Notes under the pieces: generated by a model
The model's input: only the letters and a program-made list of their open reading frames with translations
Database searches by the model: none
Told to the model about the DNA's origin: nothing
Program-made: the position numbers and the translations under genes
In this document: positions 47,601 to 59,870 of the stretch, in pieces
Layout: each line of letters begins with the position of its first letter
How positions within the stretch are numbered: the first letter of the stretch is position 1
From: Erigeron canadensis
Taxonomy: Eukaryota > Streptophyta > Magnoliopsida > Asterales > Asteraceae
Assembly: GCF_010389155.1 (NCBI RefSeq)
Contig: NC_057766.1
Location: forward strand, 38,325,516-38,389,515
Direction: 5' to 3'
DNA: 64,000 nucleotides

Positions 47601-50600
47601 TCTAAAGGAAAGTTTTAAAGATGGTAAAAATTAGCAACCTAATTGTTAGGTTAAAGTTTTCCTAAAATTTAAAATGTGTCATAGTAAGTACCGGGATTAT
47701 ACCATCTTGTCTCATTTACATGATTGCATTGCATGATCATGATTTAACATTTTGAAACGGTCTAGGTGAAAGCTTTGAAGATGGTAAACACTAACTACCT
47801 AAATACCAGTTTAATGTTTTTTGAAATTTGTAAGAAATATATTATAGCAAGTGCACTTTTGTTTTACTGATGAATCCATAGATTATATTGCTTGCTTGCT
47901 ATCTTTCTTTTTAGGCTGTTCATCCCTATACTTTATTAATTTTTTTTTCTCTCACTGAGCATCGCATATGTTCTAAATGTGGAAGGAGTTCCTTTCCTTC
48001 TTTTTCCCTTCCTTTTAATAGAAAAAGTTATCTATACAATACATTTAAATGAACAATATGTTTGGCAGGCTGAAGCTGCTATTGTCACAAAGCTTATGTC
48101 TGGGAAATGCAATACTATCATGTTGAAGGTGATGCCATTTTCAATGCTATTACAATCAGTTTTTTACCGGTAATGAAAATTCACAATTATTTTCTGGTGT
48201 GACCAGAAACTTGCTCTTTGCTTATCTCTACTTCCTAAATCAAGAGGGGACGAAGACAGCTGGTTTTTGATGATGCAAAAGGTCTTACTAGCTATTAATG
48301 TTCTTCTGAATGACTCATTTCAAGGTTTAGAAGAGGGTAAGTCACGGAGAGTTATTTTGCTGATGTTTGATCATGTCATCAGACTAACAAGCTTATGTGC
48401 ACACTGTAGAAACTGCAACCCGTGAAACCATGCGGGCATTAGTCTTTTCAGGAAAAGATCCTCCTACCCCCCTTGGAGGGCTTACAATATTCGACATCTC
48501 TAACAAGGAAACAATGCCAGAACGACTAGCTATACCTAGTGTATCTGCACTTATGCTTTGCTGCTATACAATGCTTACAACTTATTATCCTGTTCAGGTA
48601 GATTTTCAACCATTCAGTGCTACACTCACTTTTTAAATTGTATACTTGGATGTTTCGGACGAGCTGGGTAATATGTAAAAACCACTTATTTCTTGCGCAA
48701 GTCGAATTGTCGAAACAAGTTTGGCTGTGTAAATAACTAGCGTGACCAACCAAATCTAAGTATAACTACAAAAGTTATATTGTTTACTAACATCTGTAAG
48801 GTTTTTTTGAGCAAACGTTTTCATGAGGTCTTATGCATTCAGATTACGCTTTGTGCAATTTTGGCCCATATGACTTCCTATTAAGCAATTTTGTTACAGT
48901 TTTATCCCGTTAGAAATACGACAATATCTAGAGAGACATATTCATAAGTAAATGGCCTAGTGCCACATCTAATCACCTTCTATCAAGTTAAACCAATATA
49001 ATTATATGAAGTTCCATTTGTTTTGATAAAAGGTTAAAGCTCCTGTTAAGCCATTATTAATGCTTGCTGGAAGAGTGCTGATGGTGGATGGATCCATGCC
49101 ACCCACCTTGTACCCCTCTATTACTGCAATGCATCAGGAATATATATGTTCTGAACTTCCGTTGCTGCATGCACACAGTTTGGATATCCTATCTGGTATT
49201 ATCAAGAAAGCATGCAGGTGACATATAGTTTTAATCCATTATCTAGTAGTATCTTTCTATGATAAAGTGTAAGACCTTTTTTACAATTACATTTTCTCAA
49301 ATATGCTGAAATCATCCCATTATCACGTCATTTTTGTGACACTAAAGGAAGTACAATAAGAGGGCACTTAATTTTTTTTTTTTTTGAACAGAAGAGGGCA
49401 CTTAATTGCACCATCTTATATTCCTATAGTATTGTGAATTTTTCATCTTTCATTTTTTAAGCAGATTTGATTTCATACATGCATATTATGCTCATCCAAT
49501 ATAGTCTTGTCAACATGCTAAACAGTTTTAAGTGCTCTGGCAGTTTTTATAGCTTACTTCACACTCTCTTTTTTGGTTGTTCTTGCAGTCAACTGTTACC
49601 ACACACAGCACAGATTATCCGAATTGTAATGGAGTATCTTGGGCGATGTGAACTACCCGGACTAAGGGTAAAGCTCTATGCTCTCATAAAGTTGATGCTG
49701 ATGTCCATGGGAGTTGGTATGCTGTTATTTTTATTCCATTTAATAATGTTACTGAATACATGAAATTTGAGTGATAAGTTCCTTATTCATCATATTCTAA
49801 CTTGGGATATTTCGTTTTCAACTGTGATTTTTGTGGAACCAAGGAAATAATTGCAAGTGTTGTTGGAAAATTTTGCAGGGATGACAATATTCATAGCTGA
49901 AGATGTCGTACGAAGTGCTTCTGCTGATCTGGATTTAAGAGTCGGTGCTGAAGCAGGTTCTAGTTTGGTTGTAAAGACTTCTGATGCATTGCCAAAGTCC
50001 ATACAAAAGAAAAGGAAATATGAAATGTCACTTACACCTCCTAAAGTTCAGTCTCCAACTATCTGTTCCCGTAGTAACCCCGTTTCCGTGAAGATTGCCG
50101 CACTTGAAGTATTAGAAATGCTTCTCACTGTGGTATGTTTTTTGCTCCGTGACTAGGGTTTCTATTACTTGTCAGGACAAAACCTGACCAATATAATACG
50201 TCAGCTACTCTGTTCAAATTTGAAAAGTAGATAAGCCTAAAAATTGTGATTTGAACCGAGAGTTGAATGGAGGACTGGTTTTTAAGAACTTTTGGACTGA
50301 GAACCATACTGGCTATATACTGCATATTGCTGGTACTGGCCCAGTTATATTTGGTTTTGTTAGTTCTGTTCTGGCTGAATTTTGAGCATCGCGTCCATGA
50401 AAACCCATTGCATACATCCTTTAGAGCATTTATGTCTCTACACAGCTTATAAGAATCTATTGCTTGCTCCCCTTGGTGATTCTGTAAAAAACAGTACCAA
50501 ACCATAACCTCTGCTTCTGATAGTTCAATTACGGTATTTTATTTATATTATATATATTTATACACCATCACTAAGCTGGTCCAATGGAAAGGAGTCCTAT

Positions 50601-52574
50601 ATTCTTACAGAGTCAAGAGGTCTCAGGTTTGAATCCTGTCCTAGGCATATCTAACGGATGGCCAGCGACATGGCTGGAACCGGCCACGGCCAAAGTCCGG
50701 TTACATGGTACAATGAGCCAAAATGGCTCGCCATCCAGGGGTACCCTTAACCAAGAAAAACCCTTTACAAATAATATACATATATATATGTATGTATGTG
50801 TGTATAGTGTTTGTTTTATAATGTTTTTGTAAATCGCATTTTCGTTTTTATCAGCTTTCGTACAGGCTATGGATATGTAACAATACTGATTTTGGCAGGG
50901 TGGTTCATTGAAAACTGACAGATGGCGATCAGATATAGACTTGCTTCTTGTTAATGTAGCTACAGATGCTTGTAAAGGTGGATGGACAAAACCAACAACT
51001 GATTTTAACAACCCGCATAACAGTAACTCTAGTTGGGCTGATTTTCAACTTGCTTCTTTACGTGCTCTTTTGGCGTCCCTTCTTTCCCCTGGACTTATTC
51101 GTGCTCCATCTTTGGCTCAGGGCCTTGAGCTTTTCCGTAAAGGTATCTATGTTTTCGTGATATTTAGTAGTTTGAGCTCATTTTTTAGCAACATTCATTT
51201 TAATATTAACCTAATCTTATCCACTTAAGAGTTAAGAGAAATCAAGAGGAGATAACTATTTAACTGCTGTATTTGATATCCCGTCTCTAGACAACCAGCA
51301 TACCTGGTTATATGCTACGGGTGGCAAAATGAGTGGGTTAACTGGTCAAAATGGACGGGTCAACCAGAAACACGCTATGTCCAAAAAACAGTTTTTTTCC
51401 TTCATATTATTATTATTGTATAATAAAATTAATTACCGTGTCGAATATCATTATAAAAAGTTTAAAACTGTATTTATATATATTGATAATAATCCGATTT
51501 TAATGAATAAGATGATTTTGGAGGTTTTATTTGATGTGTTGACCCCTTTGGCCCGCTTTCTTCTAAGATTTTGTGTTAATTGGCGCTTTTGAAGATAAAC
51601 ATTATTGAACTGTCTCATTCGTCAGCAAATGAGTTGTAACAGCCACCTTAAACTCATGCCAATAAGGAACGCTTCAACCGCTGAAAAACAGTATACATAC
51701 CTATACATTTGCCTTCTAGCATCATAATATATTAATATTGTATTAAAAATAGTTTATTGTAATACTATACTGTTTCTTCCGCTTTTTCTGCAACTTAAAA
51801 GAGTTCAAGTGATGTTTTTTTTTCCGTCTTTCACTTTGTTCTTAGTTTTGAAATAAAACGCTTTGTAAACAGTAACATATGGATCATGCCTTTTTCATAT
51901 GCTTTTATAATCCAATCTTATACGAAAACTATGCAGGTAAGCAAGAAGCAGGAACAAAAGTTGCAGAGTTCTGTGCACATGCTTTACTGGCTTTGGAACT
52001 TCTAATACATCCCCGAGCCCTACCATTGATAGATTTTGGATCCTCCATTGAGTATCCTGTCAATGGAAATAAAAGCAGGTTTATGGAGAACATCACCAAC
52101 TCTGGTCCTCAGCAACACAACAATAACATGTTTAGAAATAAACCTGACACCCCTGAATCAGAAGAGGATGATCTTTATAATAAATGGGTAAGGGAAAATG
52201 ATGATAATGAACCCCCTGTAACTCTGCCGGAAAAGAACACATTTACAAATGAAACTGCACAACAATCAGTAGAAAAGATTGTATCTATTGATGGCCCCTC
52301 TGGTACAGAACCGTCTGAAGATAAGGGAAAGGGGATTTTGGTTGAGACACGATCAGCTGAAATATTTAATAAGAATTCTGAAATTCTAAGTCAAAAAGTT
52401 GACATTTATGAACCTGACGATATGGGAACCAGTGATCTGGAGACCAAAGGTAAAGCACCTGTCTCAGGTTCAAATGTAGCCATGGATGTTATGTTTAGTT
52501 TAGGTGATAACGACGATTCGATGGATGACTTTCCTGATATCGTTGATATTGAACCAGACTCTGATGAGGATTAG
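44683..52574 (+). CDS. PELP1/RIX1-like pre-rRNA processing protein
   Basis: Thirteen coding exons: 44683-44955, 45204-45320, 45418-45482, 46839-46938, 47350-47421, 48069-48128, 48207-48336, 48410-48597, 49033-49217, 49589-49716, 49879-50132, 50899-51142, 51937-52574, giving 817 residues. The N-terminal two thirds form a helical-repeat RIX1-type domain (CWAGICLLGLTCEECSSERF, CVSLSDLLTRLGGFPNMKR, SLLPKSRGDEDSWF and later helices). The C-terminus is acidic (DDLYNKWVRENDDNEPP to EPDSDED). In yeast and animals Rix1/PELP1 is a scaffold of the nucleolar complex that processes ITS2 and matures the 60S subunit. The same role is inferred here. Intron 3 contains a copia remnant and intron 11 a SINE. Intron 5 contains an imperfect tandem duplication (about 47563-47862). 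Confidence 0.88.
46130..46806 (+). mobile_element. Ty1/copia retrotransposon remnant (RNase H end plus 3' LTR)
   Basis: Within intron 3 of the RIX1-like gene. About 46130-46395 reads, with frame breaks, as the tail of a copia RNase H (NTLRNRVHDGK, EKLEANTFDIRNIP, then KQLANLL). A polypurine tract (TTGAGGGGGAT) follows at about 46395, then an LTR-like block to 46806 that ends TTTTCTAACA. The LTR holds an internal tandem duplication of about 115 bp (near 46500-46618 and 46626-46731). There is no 5' half, so it is truncated. Confidence 0.65.
50575..50770 (+). mobile_element. tRNA-derived SINE
   Basis: In intron 11 of the RIX1-like gene. The 5' part looks like a degenerate tRNA: a box A region around GCTGGTCCAATGG and a box B region GGTTTGAATCC spaced as in a Pol III promoter. 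A GC-richer body follows (GGCTGGAACCGGCCACGGCC). The target duplication was not clear because the flanks are AT-rich. Confidence 0.65.
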
Positions 52575-53546
52575 GATCAAGTTGCCTAACTTTTGATAGA
52601 AATCTAGAGTGGTAGGATGTCTTGAGAAGGGGGAATCATAGGCCTCTTCAATCTAGTGGTGAAATTGTAGAGCATTCCCATACTCTAGTCAAGTTATACC
52701 GAGGGCTTGGATAATGATATATGGTTATGGGGTTAGTTAAAGCTTTGTCTATGAGGTTATACTTGTGTTTAGATAACAACTTTGTTTTCTCCAATTTTGT
52801 ATCGTTCATAGAAATATGATCCACAGATGACAGATGTAAGAATGCTTGTTTTAAATACTTGATTCCATCTTAATTGTCTAAATTTCTTGACTGCTTAGAT
52901 ATATTCTGCACCATTCACTTTGTCACAAATGTTAAAATACATCGATTCAATAAGTGGTACTCCATAATACAAAGTTCTTTGACTTGCGCTATCTGCATTC
53001 CTCAAGTTGAAATTAACTTTGAGGAGTTAAGAGAATTTTAACCCTTTGATGAAAATCAAAGGTCAAAATTTAAAGTTAATTTTTTAATTTTTATCCTGAT
53101 TTTAATTCAAGAGTTAGATTAGTTTGAGGAAATGTTCACATGAAATTTCATTAGAAAACTTTCTCCTTCTCTTTTTCCTAATATATGGTATATAATGTAC
53201 ACTTCGTCGCTGAATAACCTTGCCAACTTGGATATTATTGCTACTCATGTATATAATGTATCCTAGGTCCCTAAGCATGCTATTAAATCTTTATATAACA
53301 AAAAATGTCGAATAATATTATTTCAAAAAAGATTTAGTTTAAAGATTTTTTTACATCATAAACAAGCAGTACAACACCTATTGAATTCAACTCATCAAGT
53401 CATGCATGTTGTCTAATTTTATACATTAATTCGTGGAGCAAATGTGTTCGTGCAATCATTGCTTCATCTTCCTAGAGGTAAATCACCTTTTAATAGAAAA
53501 AAATGGGTATGAAAAAAAAATGACACGTCGTTTGATAGTCACGTGA
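52575..53546. other. 3' UTR and intergenic DNA
   Basis: Immediately downstream of the RIX1-like stop codon, so it begins with that 3' UTR. The rest is AT-rich with no recognised gene or bounded repeat. Confidence 0.5.
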
Positions 53547-53810
53547 ATCTCATTAATTTCATGGATCTCATGTTACGTGAAGCAAATAAGGTTTCTCGAT
53601 GAAACGTGGTTTCGTAAAACTTTGTATGTTTGTTTTATTTATTCAATTAGGTGAGGTGATTGCGATTTTATTTGATCGATAATCTCATTGATTTCATGGA
53701 TCTCTTGTTACGTGAAGCTAATATGGTTTCTCAGTGAAACGTGGTTTCGTAACTTTGTATATTTGTTTTTATTTATTAGGTTAGTTGAGGTGAATGAGAT
53801 TTTATATGAT
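53547..53810. repeat. Tandem duplication, unit about 135 bp
   Basis: Two units, about 53547-53675 and 53683-53810, share ATTTCATGGATCTC, TTACGTGAAGC, GGTTTCTC and GAAACGTGGTTTCGTAA in the same order. A third partial unit (GGTTAGATGAGATGAATACG) follows. No coding capacity. Confidence 0.75.
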
Positions 53811-54378
53811 TATTTATTAGGTTAGATGAGATGAATACGATTTTATTTGATTCAGAATATACATATACATATAATCTACATACCAATAAATTATAACGTG
53901 ATTACACCAATTTTAATCAACACATAACGTTTGATTTAAGCAATACATATTTGTTTAATTTCATATCAAAAATCTCGATTTTTAGCTAACATAAATAATT
54001 AAATGTTTTTATTCAAAAACATTATATGACATGTCAAATTATTAAATAAATATTTATGTTTCTGACTTAATGGTTATTATCTAAATATTTATTTATTGAC
54101 TAACTGAACTAAGAAAAAATTACTATAATGGTCAAATATGAGGACGACTTATGTTTAAATATGTACACCAAAAATAATTTACCAAGTATTTTTAATCACC
54201 TACTCATGTAAGTAAGATATACCAATAACACGTTCAAGTAATGTTTTCCTAGACTGATGTATTAGGCACATGATTCATTAATTTAAGATAGAACTTGAGT
54301 CTCCATTGAAAGTCGATTTTTAAAAGAATGATGATTACGAAAAAGTGAGTGTATATGCATTTTTGATTCTATAAACAG

Positions 54379-54555
54379 GAATGTGATGAAACAGAAGATG
54401 CAATTGGTAGTAACGGTCTAACGGAATCTCCACTAACGAATGACATAACTAACATGATAGACTCTTTCGTGACTTCTATCAGTGAATCTGTGAACTTATT
54501 ACAACCGAAAAAAAATTCATTCTCATCGGTTTTGGGAGGCGATGTACTTGACTAG
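54379..54555 (+). pseudogene. Exon-like fragment of unknown origin
   Basis: An open frame of 58 codons runs from a good acceptor (TATAAACAG at about 54378) to TAG. It encodes an acidic, Ser/Asn-rich peptide beginning ECDETEDAIGSNGLTESP and ending SFSSVLGGDVLD. It looks like a last exon without the rest of its gene. The parent gene is not recognised. It lies 50 bases before a Helitron, so capture and abandonment is possible. Confidence 0.3.
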
Positions 54556-54608
54556 GACTATATCTTCTAGGAAAGATGTTGAAGCTAAAAAATAAAGATA
54601 TCAATTTA

Positions 54609-55038
54609 TCTATATTATATTATAAAGCAGATTTCTTTCAGATTTTCAACATTGAATTGAAATTTTCAATATTGATTTTATGTACATCCCCAAAATATCC
54701 TTCTCATCTATTCTATATTTATCTAAAATAACCATAATACCCTTTATCTCTCCTCAAATCTCAACCAATCATCTTTTTTTTATCTTCTCCATAAATCATT
54801 TATTCCTCCAATTCATTCAAAATCTTTTATCTCAAAAATCATACGTCGATAAATTATAAAAATTGTATGGGTGTTCTTAAAATTTCATGCTCTTTCATTA
54901 GAGATGTCATTCGATATACTTTCGACGAATTTTTAAATCCGATGGTGGAGGGTGGAGGCATTTGACTATCACACTTTCTGACCAAGCTATCACCCGCACC
55001 ATCTCACCGTCGCAACGCGCGGGTACTTACTCTCATAG
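54609..55038 (+). mobile_element. Non-autonomous Helitron-like element
   Basis: Starts TCTATATTATATTATAAAGC after an A. The 3' region reads CTCACCGTCGCAACGCGCGG then GTACTTACTCTCATAG before T, with a GC-rich hairpin-forming end. The interior (TCATACGTCGATAAATT, the ATGCTCTTTCATTAGAGATG block) matches the element at 20815-21213 and the arms of the foldback at 16.2-17.0 kb. There is no coding capacity. Confidence 0.7.
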
Positions 55039-55734
55039 TTCTTAAAGCACGGAAAGAAGAAGCTCAAAATTAGAAATAATGTGAATAACTCATTGAATTA
55101 AAAAATATTTAGAAAAACCTAAAAAAAAATCCCTTTTATATATCCATATACAATTCATCCAAGTCATTAATAATACATGTATCAAGGCATTAACAAAAAA
55201 CACTTGATATCATTTAATTGTCTATTGGTATTTCTAATTAAAAATATGAGTAAGTGCCAATGATAATTAGGTTTTACCTAAGGTTTTGAGCTCGATCTTT
55301 AGAGATGACAAGTCTTAGGGTACGTACATAGTCAACATTATATATTATATAATGTTGTATAGGATACGTACAAGGTTTCACCATTATACGGTGAGATTTC
55401 TCTGATTTCGCATTCCGACTGAATGTTAAAAAAAAATATGGGTAAGTGGTTAGATACTTTAAACCATTGAGATTAATTTTTCAATAGATGTCAATGTGTA
55501 GACATAGACTCTCAAGTTTGACCATCGTGCTAATTTAAAATGTGTGTAAGGTTTTTGATGTAAAAAAAATAATAATATTAGTATATTTAACAAAAGTGGG
55601 GAAAGTGTAAAAATAAATAATGTATTTTAAAATAGGAAGGGAGGCGTATTATGAAGAAAAAAAAAGGTCTAAAGAAACGCACGCAGTAGAAGATCTCAAC
55701 AAAAAGTCAAGAATGGGCACCATCCACCAACCAA
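55039..55734. other. AT-rich intergenic DNA and upstream region of the decarboxylase gene
   Basis: No gene or bounded repeat recognised. The last 100 bases should hold the promoter of the downstream gene. Confidence 0.45.
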
Positions 55735-55743
55735 TATATAAAT
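55735..55743 (+). promoter_or_regulatory. TATA box candidate for the mevalonate diphosphate decarboxylase gene
   Basis: TATATAAAT lies 102 bases before the start codon, implying a 5' UTR of about 70-75 bases. A CCAAC/CCAAT-like word sits directly upstream. Confidence 0.45.
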
Positions 55744-55844
55744 ATAAATGAAAAGAAATATCAAAAACAAATACTACTACACTCCCTCCCTCTCAGATCC
55801 CTCTCCCTACATTCTTGTTGTATCAAAGCATTCGGAAGTAAAAG

Positions 55845-58800
55845 ATGGAGGGAGAGAAATGGGTGTTGATGGTGACGGCGAAAACGCCGACGAACATAGC
55901 AGTGATAAAATACTGGGGGAAAAGAGACGAAACATTGATATTACCGATCAATGATAGTATCAGTGTAACTCTGGATCCAAATCATTTGTGTACCACAACT
56001 ACTGTTTCTGTTTCCCCTTCCTTTCCACATGATCGCATGTGGCTCAACGCCAAGGTATTCTCTATCTTTCTATATCTATGTGCGATAATCTACATTCTCT
56101 GTATCAATCTATATATGCCACAGTGTATACATTTACATCTTCTGCATCTATCTATGTGCTACAATATACATTTCTCTGTATCTATCCATCTATATGATAC
56201 AATTATTACCATATACAATAGCTTGGATTTATGTACATCGTCCGCATCAAAATCCTACAATTTGTTTTTAATTTAGAAATAGTACTTGTTGATTTTGATA
56301 GTGTCTAAAAGTGATATAGCCTTATAATTATTCTTAATCTAATTAACTTAAGTTATGTGGAAGTTAGAATTGATTATGTTTGTTAATTTTGTCTGATTCG
56401 TGGCGTTTTGTTATGAATGTTTGCTGGTTAGTGTAGGAGATATCTCTTCAAGGAGGTAGATTCCAGAGTTGTCTAAGAGAAATCCGTGCTCGGGCACAAG
56501 ATGTAGAGGATGAGAAGAAAGGTATTAAGATCAAGAAAGAAGATTGGCAGAAACTTCATCTGCATATTGCTTCTTACAATAACTTCCCGACGGCTGCTGG
56601 TCTGGCTTCCTCGGCAGCTGGTCTTGCTTGCCTAGGTACACATTTTATATAATGATCTTGCAACCATATTTGTGCTTTATAAAGTGTCGATTAAGAGTTG
56701 TGTCATAGTAATATAAATCCAAAAGGCATATAACATAATTGATTATTTGCAAACCGACAGTTTCCTGCTAATAAGAATAATGGAATCCTTTGTTTTCTGG
56801 ATTTTGAAACCCCTTGGCTTATATTTTACTCTTGATGCAGTTTTTTCCCTTGCCAAGTTGATGAACTTGAAAGAAGATAACAGCCAACTTTCTGCTATTG
56901 CTAGGTACTTTATTTTCCTGGTTTCCAGCTCCTGGGTGATTAGTTTCACCTTTGCCTTCTAATTCTGTGCATTCATGTTAGTGGGTAGTGTCTACTTTTT
57001 CTGAGAGAAATATGAAGAAATGCTAATCTGCTCAGCATCCATGTATTGCATCGACACAGAGAATCACTCACACATGCACATATATGGCCCTTTAAGTGAA
57101 TATGTGGACAAGCCTTGACCTTCAAAGTTCAGTCATTGCATTTTAGGTCATCCTTAGATGGGATTACTTCATCCTATTTTTTTTCCCGTTTCATCCATCT
57201 ATATGTGAAGCAGGAGATGGTAGTTTGGAGATTTACTTTGTATCAGTTAATACTTTTTTCTTTTGTGTCTACTTGGGGTTGACTTTATGTACATGTATGA
57301 GGATTGAGAACTTATGCAAGTGAATACTCTTGAGAACCTTCTTAATCTATAAACTACATGCAGGCAAGGCTCAGGTAGTGCTTGTCGCAGTTTATATGGT
57401 GGATTTGTCAAGTGGACCATGGGCAAAGTAAGTTTCCGATTTTATATATATATATGATATATGTGACTTATTAGCTTCTTAACTGAAGTGTGACATCATG
57501 GGACCATATGTTTTTACTAAGGTTTCAGTGTCTACTGTAGGAGGAGAATGGCAGTGACAGTCTTGCTGTTCAACTTGCAGATGAGAAACATTGGGATGAA
57601 CTAGTAATTATCATTGCTGTGGTATGTTGGTTTCGTCCCTTGTTTTTTTTCTTAATTATGTTCTGTGGTTGACAATTATGAGTTGTACAGTTGTGCTAGA
57701 ATATACATATTTTTTTACTAGTAAAAAAAGTATATTACTTGTATTTGCAATCTGATGTAAACATGCTCTGCAGTATCTCTTAATACGTATTCAAATGTTG
57801 TTTCTGTGTTTTACAGGTATGTGCCCAACAGAAGGAAACCAGCAGCACCTCAGGAATGCGTGATACTGTTGAAACTAGTGCGCTTATTAAACATAGAGCC
57901 AAGGTACACAACTGTCATCAGTGAACTCTGTTTAACTAGAAGATAAATGAATCGTTCATTTTATAACAATCTTTTTAGACACCATCATTTGTTTGAAATG
58001 AAGGGTAAACAAATATCGTCTCCTAGCCAACTTAGAATAATCTCGCTGATTATTTATGTCTCTGTTGTCCACATACTTTGTTGTTATCCTTGTGGTTTCT
58101 TTGTTTTGTCTTTATAATACTATTTGGTGTCTCTTACAATGTATAATCATGTTAAGCTGCTTCTTTTTTAATGTAATGATAGGAAGTTGTGCCAAAGCGG
58201 ATAGTCCAAATGGAAGAAGCCATACAAAACCGTGATTTCTCATCTTTTGCACGTTTAGCGTGTACAGACAGCAATCAGTTTCATGCCGTCTGTCTTGACA
58301 CATACCCCCCTATATTTTACATGAATGATACATCCCATAGGCAAGTTCCTAGATCTATATGGTAGTTTTACTTGTGGATTAGCACTAGAAGAATTATGGC
58401 TCAAGTTTACATGGTGACGTTATTACAGGATAATCAGTTGTGTCGAGAAATGGAATCGTGCAGAAGGAACACCTCAGGTCTGCATTCTATTCCCCATCCA
58501 TTTTATATATGTATGTATATGTATGAGTGTTTATGTTTTGTTAATGACGTGTGGAGTGAGGACTGACTTTGAGAGTCTGTGTAGGTGGCCTATACCTTTG
58601 ATGCAGGGCCAAATGCCGTTATGATTGCGCGTAACAGGAAAACTGCTGCCCTTCTGCTCCAGAGGCTGCTTTATAACTTCCCTCCACAGTCTGATACTGC
58701 TTTAGACAGGTATGCTAGTGAAAAATGTTTGACCATTGGTGTGATGTTTAGAGAAAATCCTCACTAATGAATATAGGATAATCTTGACGGCCTAAATCAC

Positions 58801-59170
58801 CATTATCAATAAGTTGTAATACTTTTAATGGGCAAATAATAATTTCATATCCAAACTTTGCCAAAAGAAGATTTATCACAATATGTAGAAGCTTTCTATG
58901 ATATGTCTGATAATTAATGTTATTTTTTTCTGTTTTTGAATCAATAGCTACATAATTGGTGACAAGTCAATACTAGGAGATGCTGGGATTAAGGACATTA
59001 AAGATGTCGAAGCTTTGCCCCCTCCCCCGGAAATCAAAGATAACATGCCGACCCAAAAATCCAAGGGAGATGTTAGTTATTTTATCTGCACGAGGCCTGG
59101 TGGTGGTCCGGTTGTGATGTCTGACGAAACTCTCGCTCTCCTGGATCCACTCACTGGCTTACCAAAGTAA
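55845..59170 (+). CDS. MVD: Mevalonate diphosphate decarboxylase
   Basis: Ten coding exons: 55845-56054, 56437-56635, 56841-56904, 57364-57427, 57541-57621, 57817-57903, 58183-58340, 58429-58477, 58585-58709, 58948-59170, giving 419 residues, the normal size. The GHMP-kinase-fold enzyme uses ATP to decarboxylate mevalonate 5-diphosphate to isopentenyl diphosphate, the last step of the cytosolic/peroxisomal mevalonate pathway. The family motifs are intact: [10 protein letters not shown] (Lys22), the ATP loop [28 protein letters not shown] (Arg166) and TFDAGPNAV (Asp310). Residues 40-48 (SVTLDPNHL) resemble the PTS2-like peroxisomal signal described for plant MVDs. Intron 7 has a GC donor (GCAAGT at 58341) and a normal AG acceptor. 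The gene ends convergent with the BASS4-like gene. Confidence 0.95.
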
Positions 59171-59870
59171 AAAATAAATGCATTGGGACAACCTGTTTAT
59201 TTCTTTGTATTTCATCCATTTTTTTTTCTGAGATTTGAAAGTTTTAGATTGGAGTTTGTTGAGTAGAGGCTAAATAGAGCTGTTTAATATTAAATTATAA
59301 GCTATATGTTATATGCACCCACACATGTTTCAAGTTAATAAATTGATCTTTTATGACTTTCTCATTCAGCATGTTAACTGTTGGTAATTTTTCTTTATAT
59401 GAAGCCATACTGTTCATAAGCTATGATTAGGATCAGTTCGAAAAACATTTCTGCTCAAATCTGGACGCAAAGTTATTATTTTGCAAATGACCAGATTGTT
59501 TTTGATATCATAGAAAATCACCCTGATTCAAAGTCATTTACAATGACCACTTGTCTTCTATTTTGTTTAATGAACTGATTCGTAGTTAGCACAGTACTTA
59601 TCAATCATTATAATAGTCTGCCTTTATATAAAAACAATGTGTTGATAAATTTGAGTTAATTGGCTATTACTTAAAAGGTTACACGAAAGCATTATATCTG
59701 TATTCAGAAGGCCATAAAAAATGTAATGGCACTTGAGTTCCTCTTGACTGTTGAAATCACTTGTGACTGGAGCGCGAAGAACATCATACTGATCGTTTTA
59801 CCATGTGCCACCCGCTATCTTTAACCAGAAAACTGGACAAATCTGGTCTTCTTTCCTGTATGGCCGTGTA
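59171..59870. other. Spacer between convergent genes
   Basis: Contains the 3' UTRs of the decarboxylase and transporter genes. No other feature recognised. Confidence 0.5.

Noticed and set aside
50613..51011. Minus-strand open frame of 132 codons in the RIX1-like gene
   Set aside because: It spans the SINE body and the antisense of exon 12. No splice or family support.
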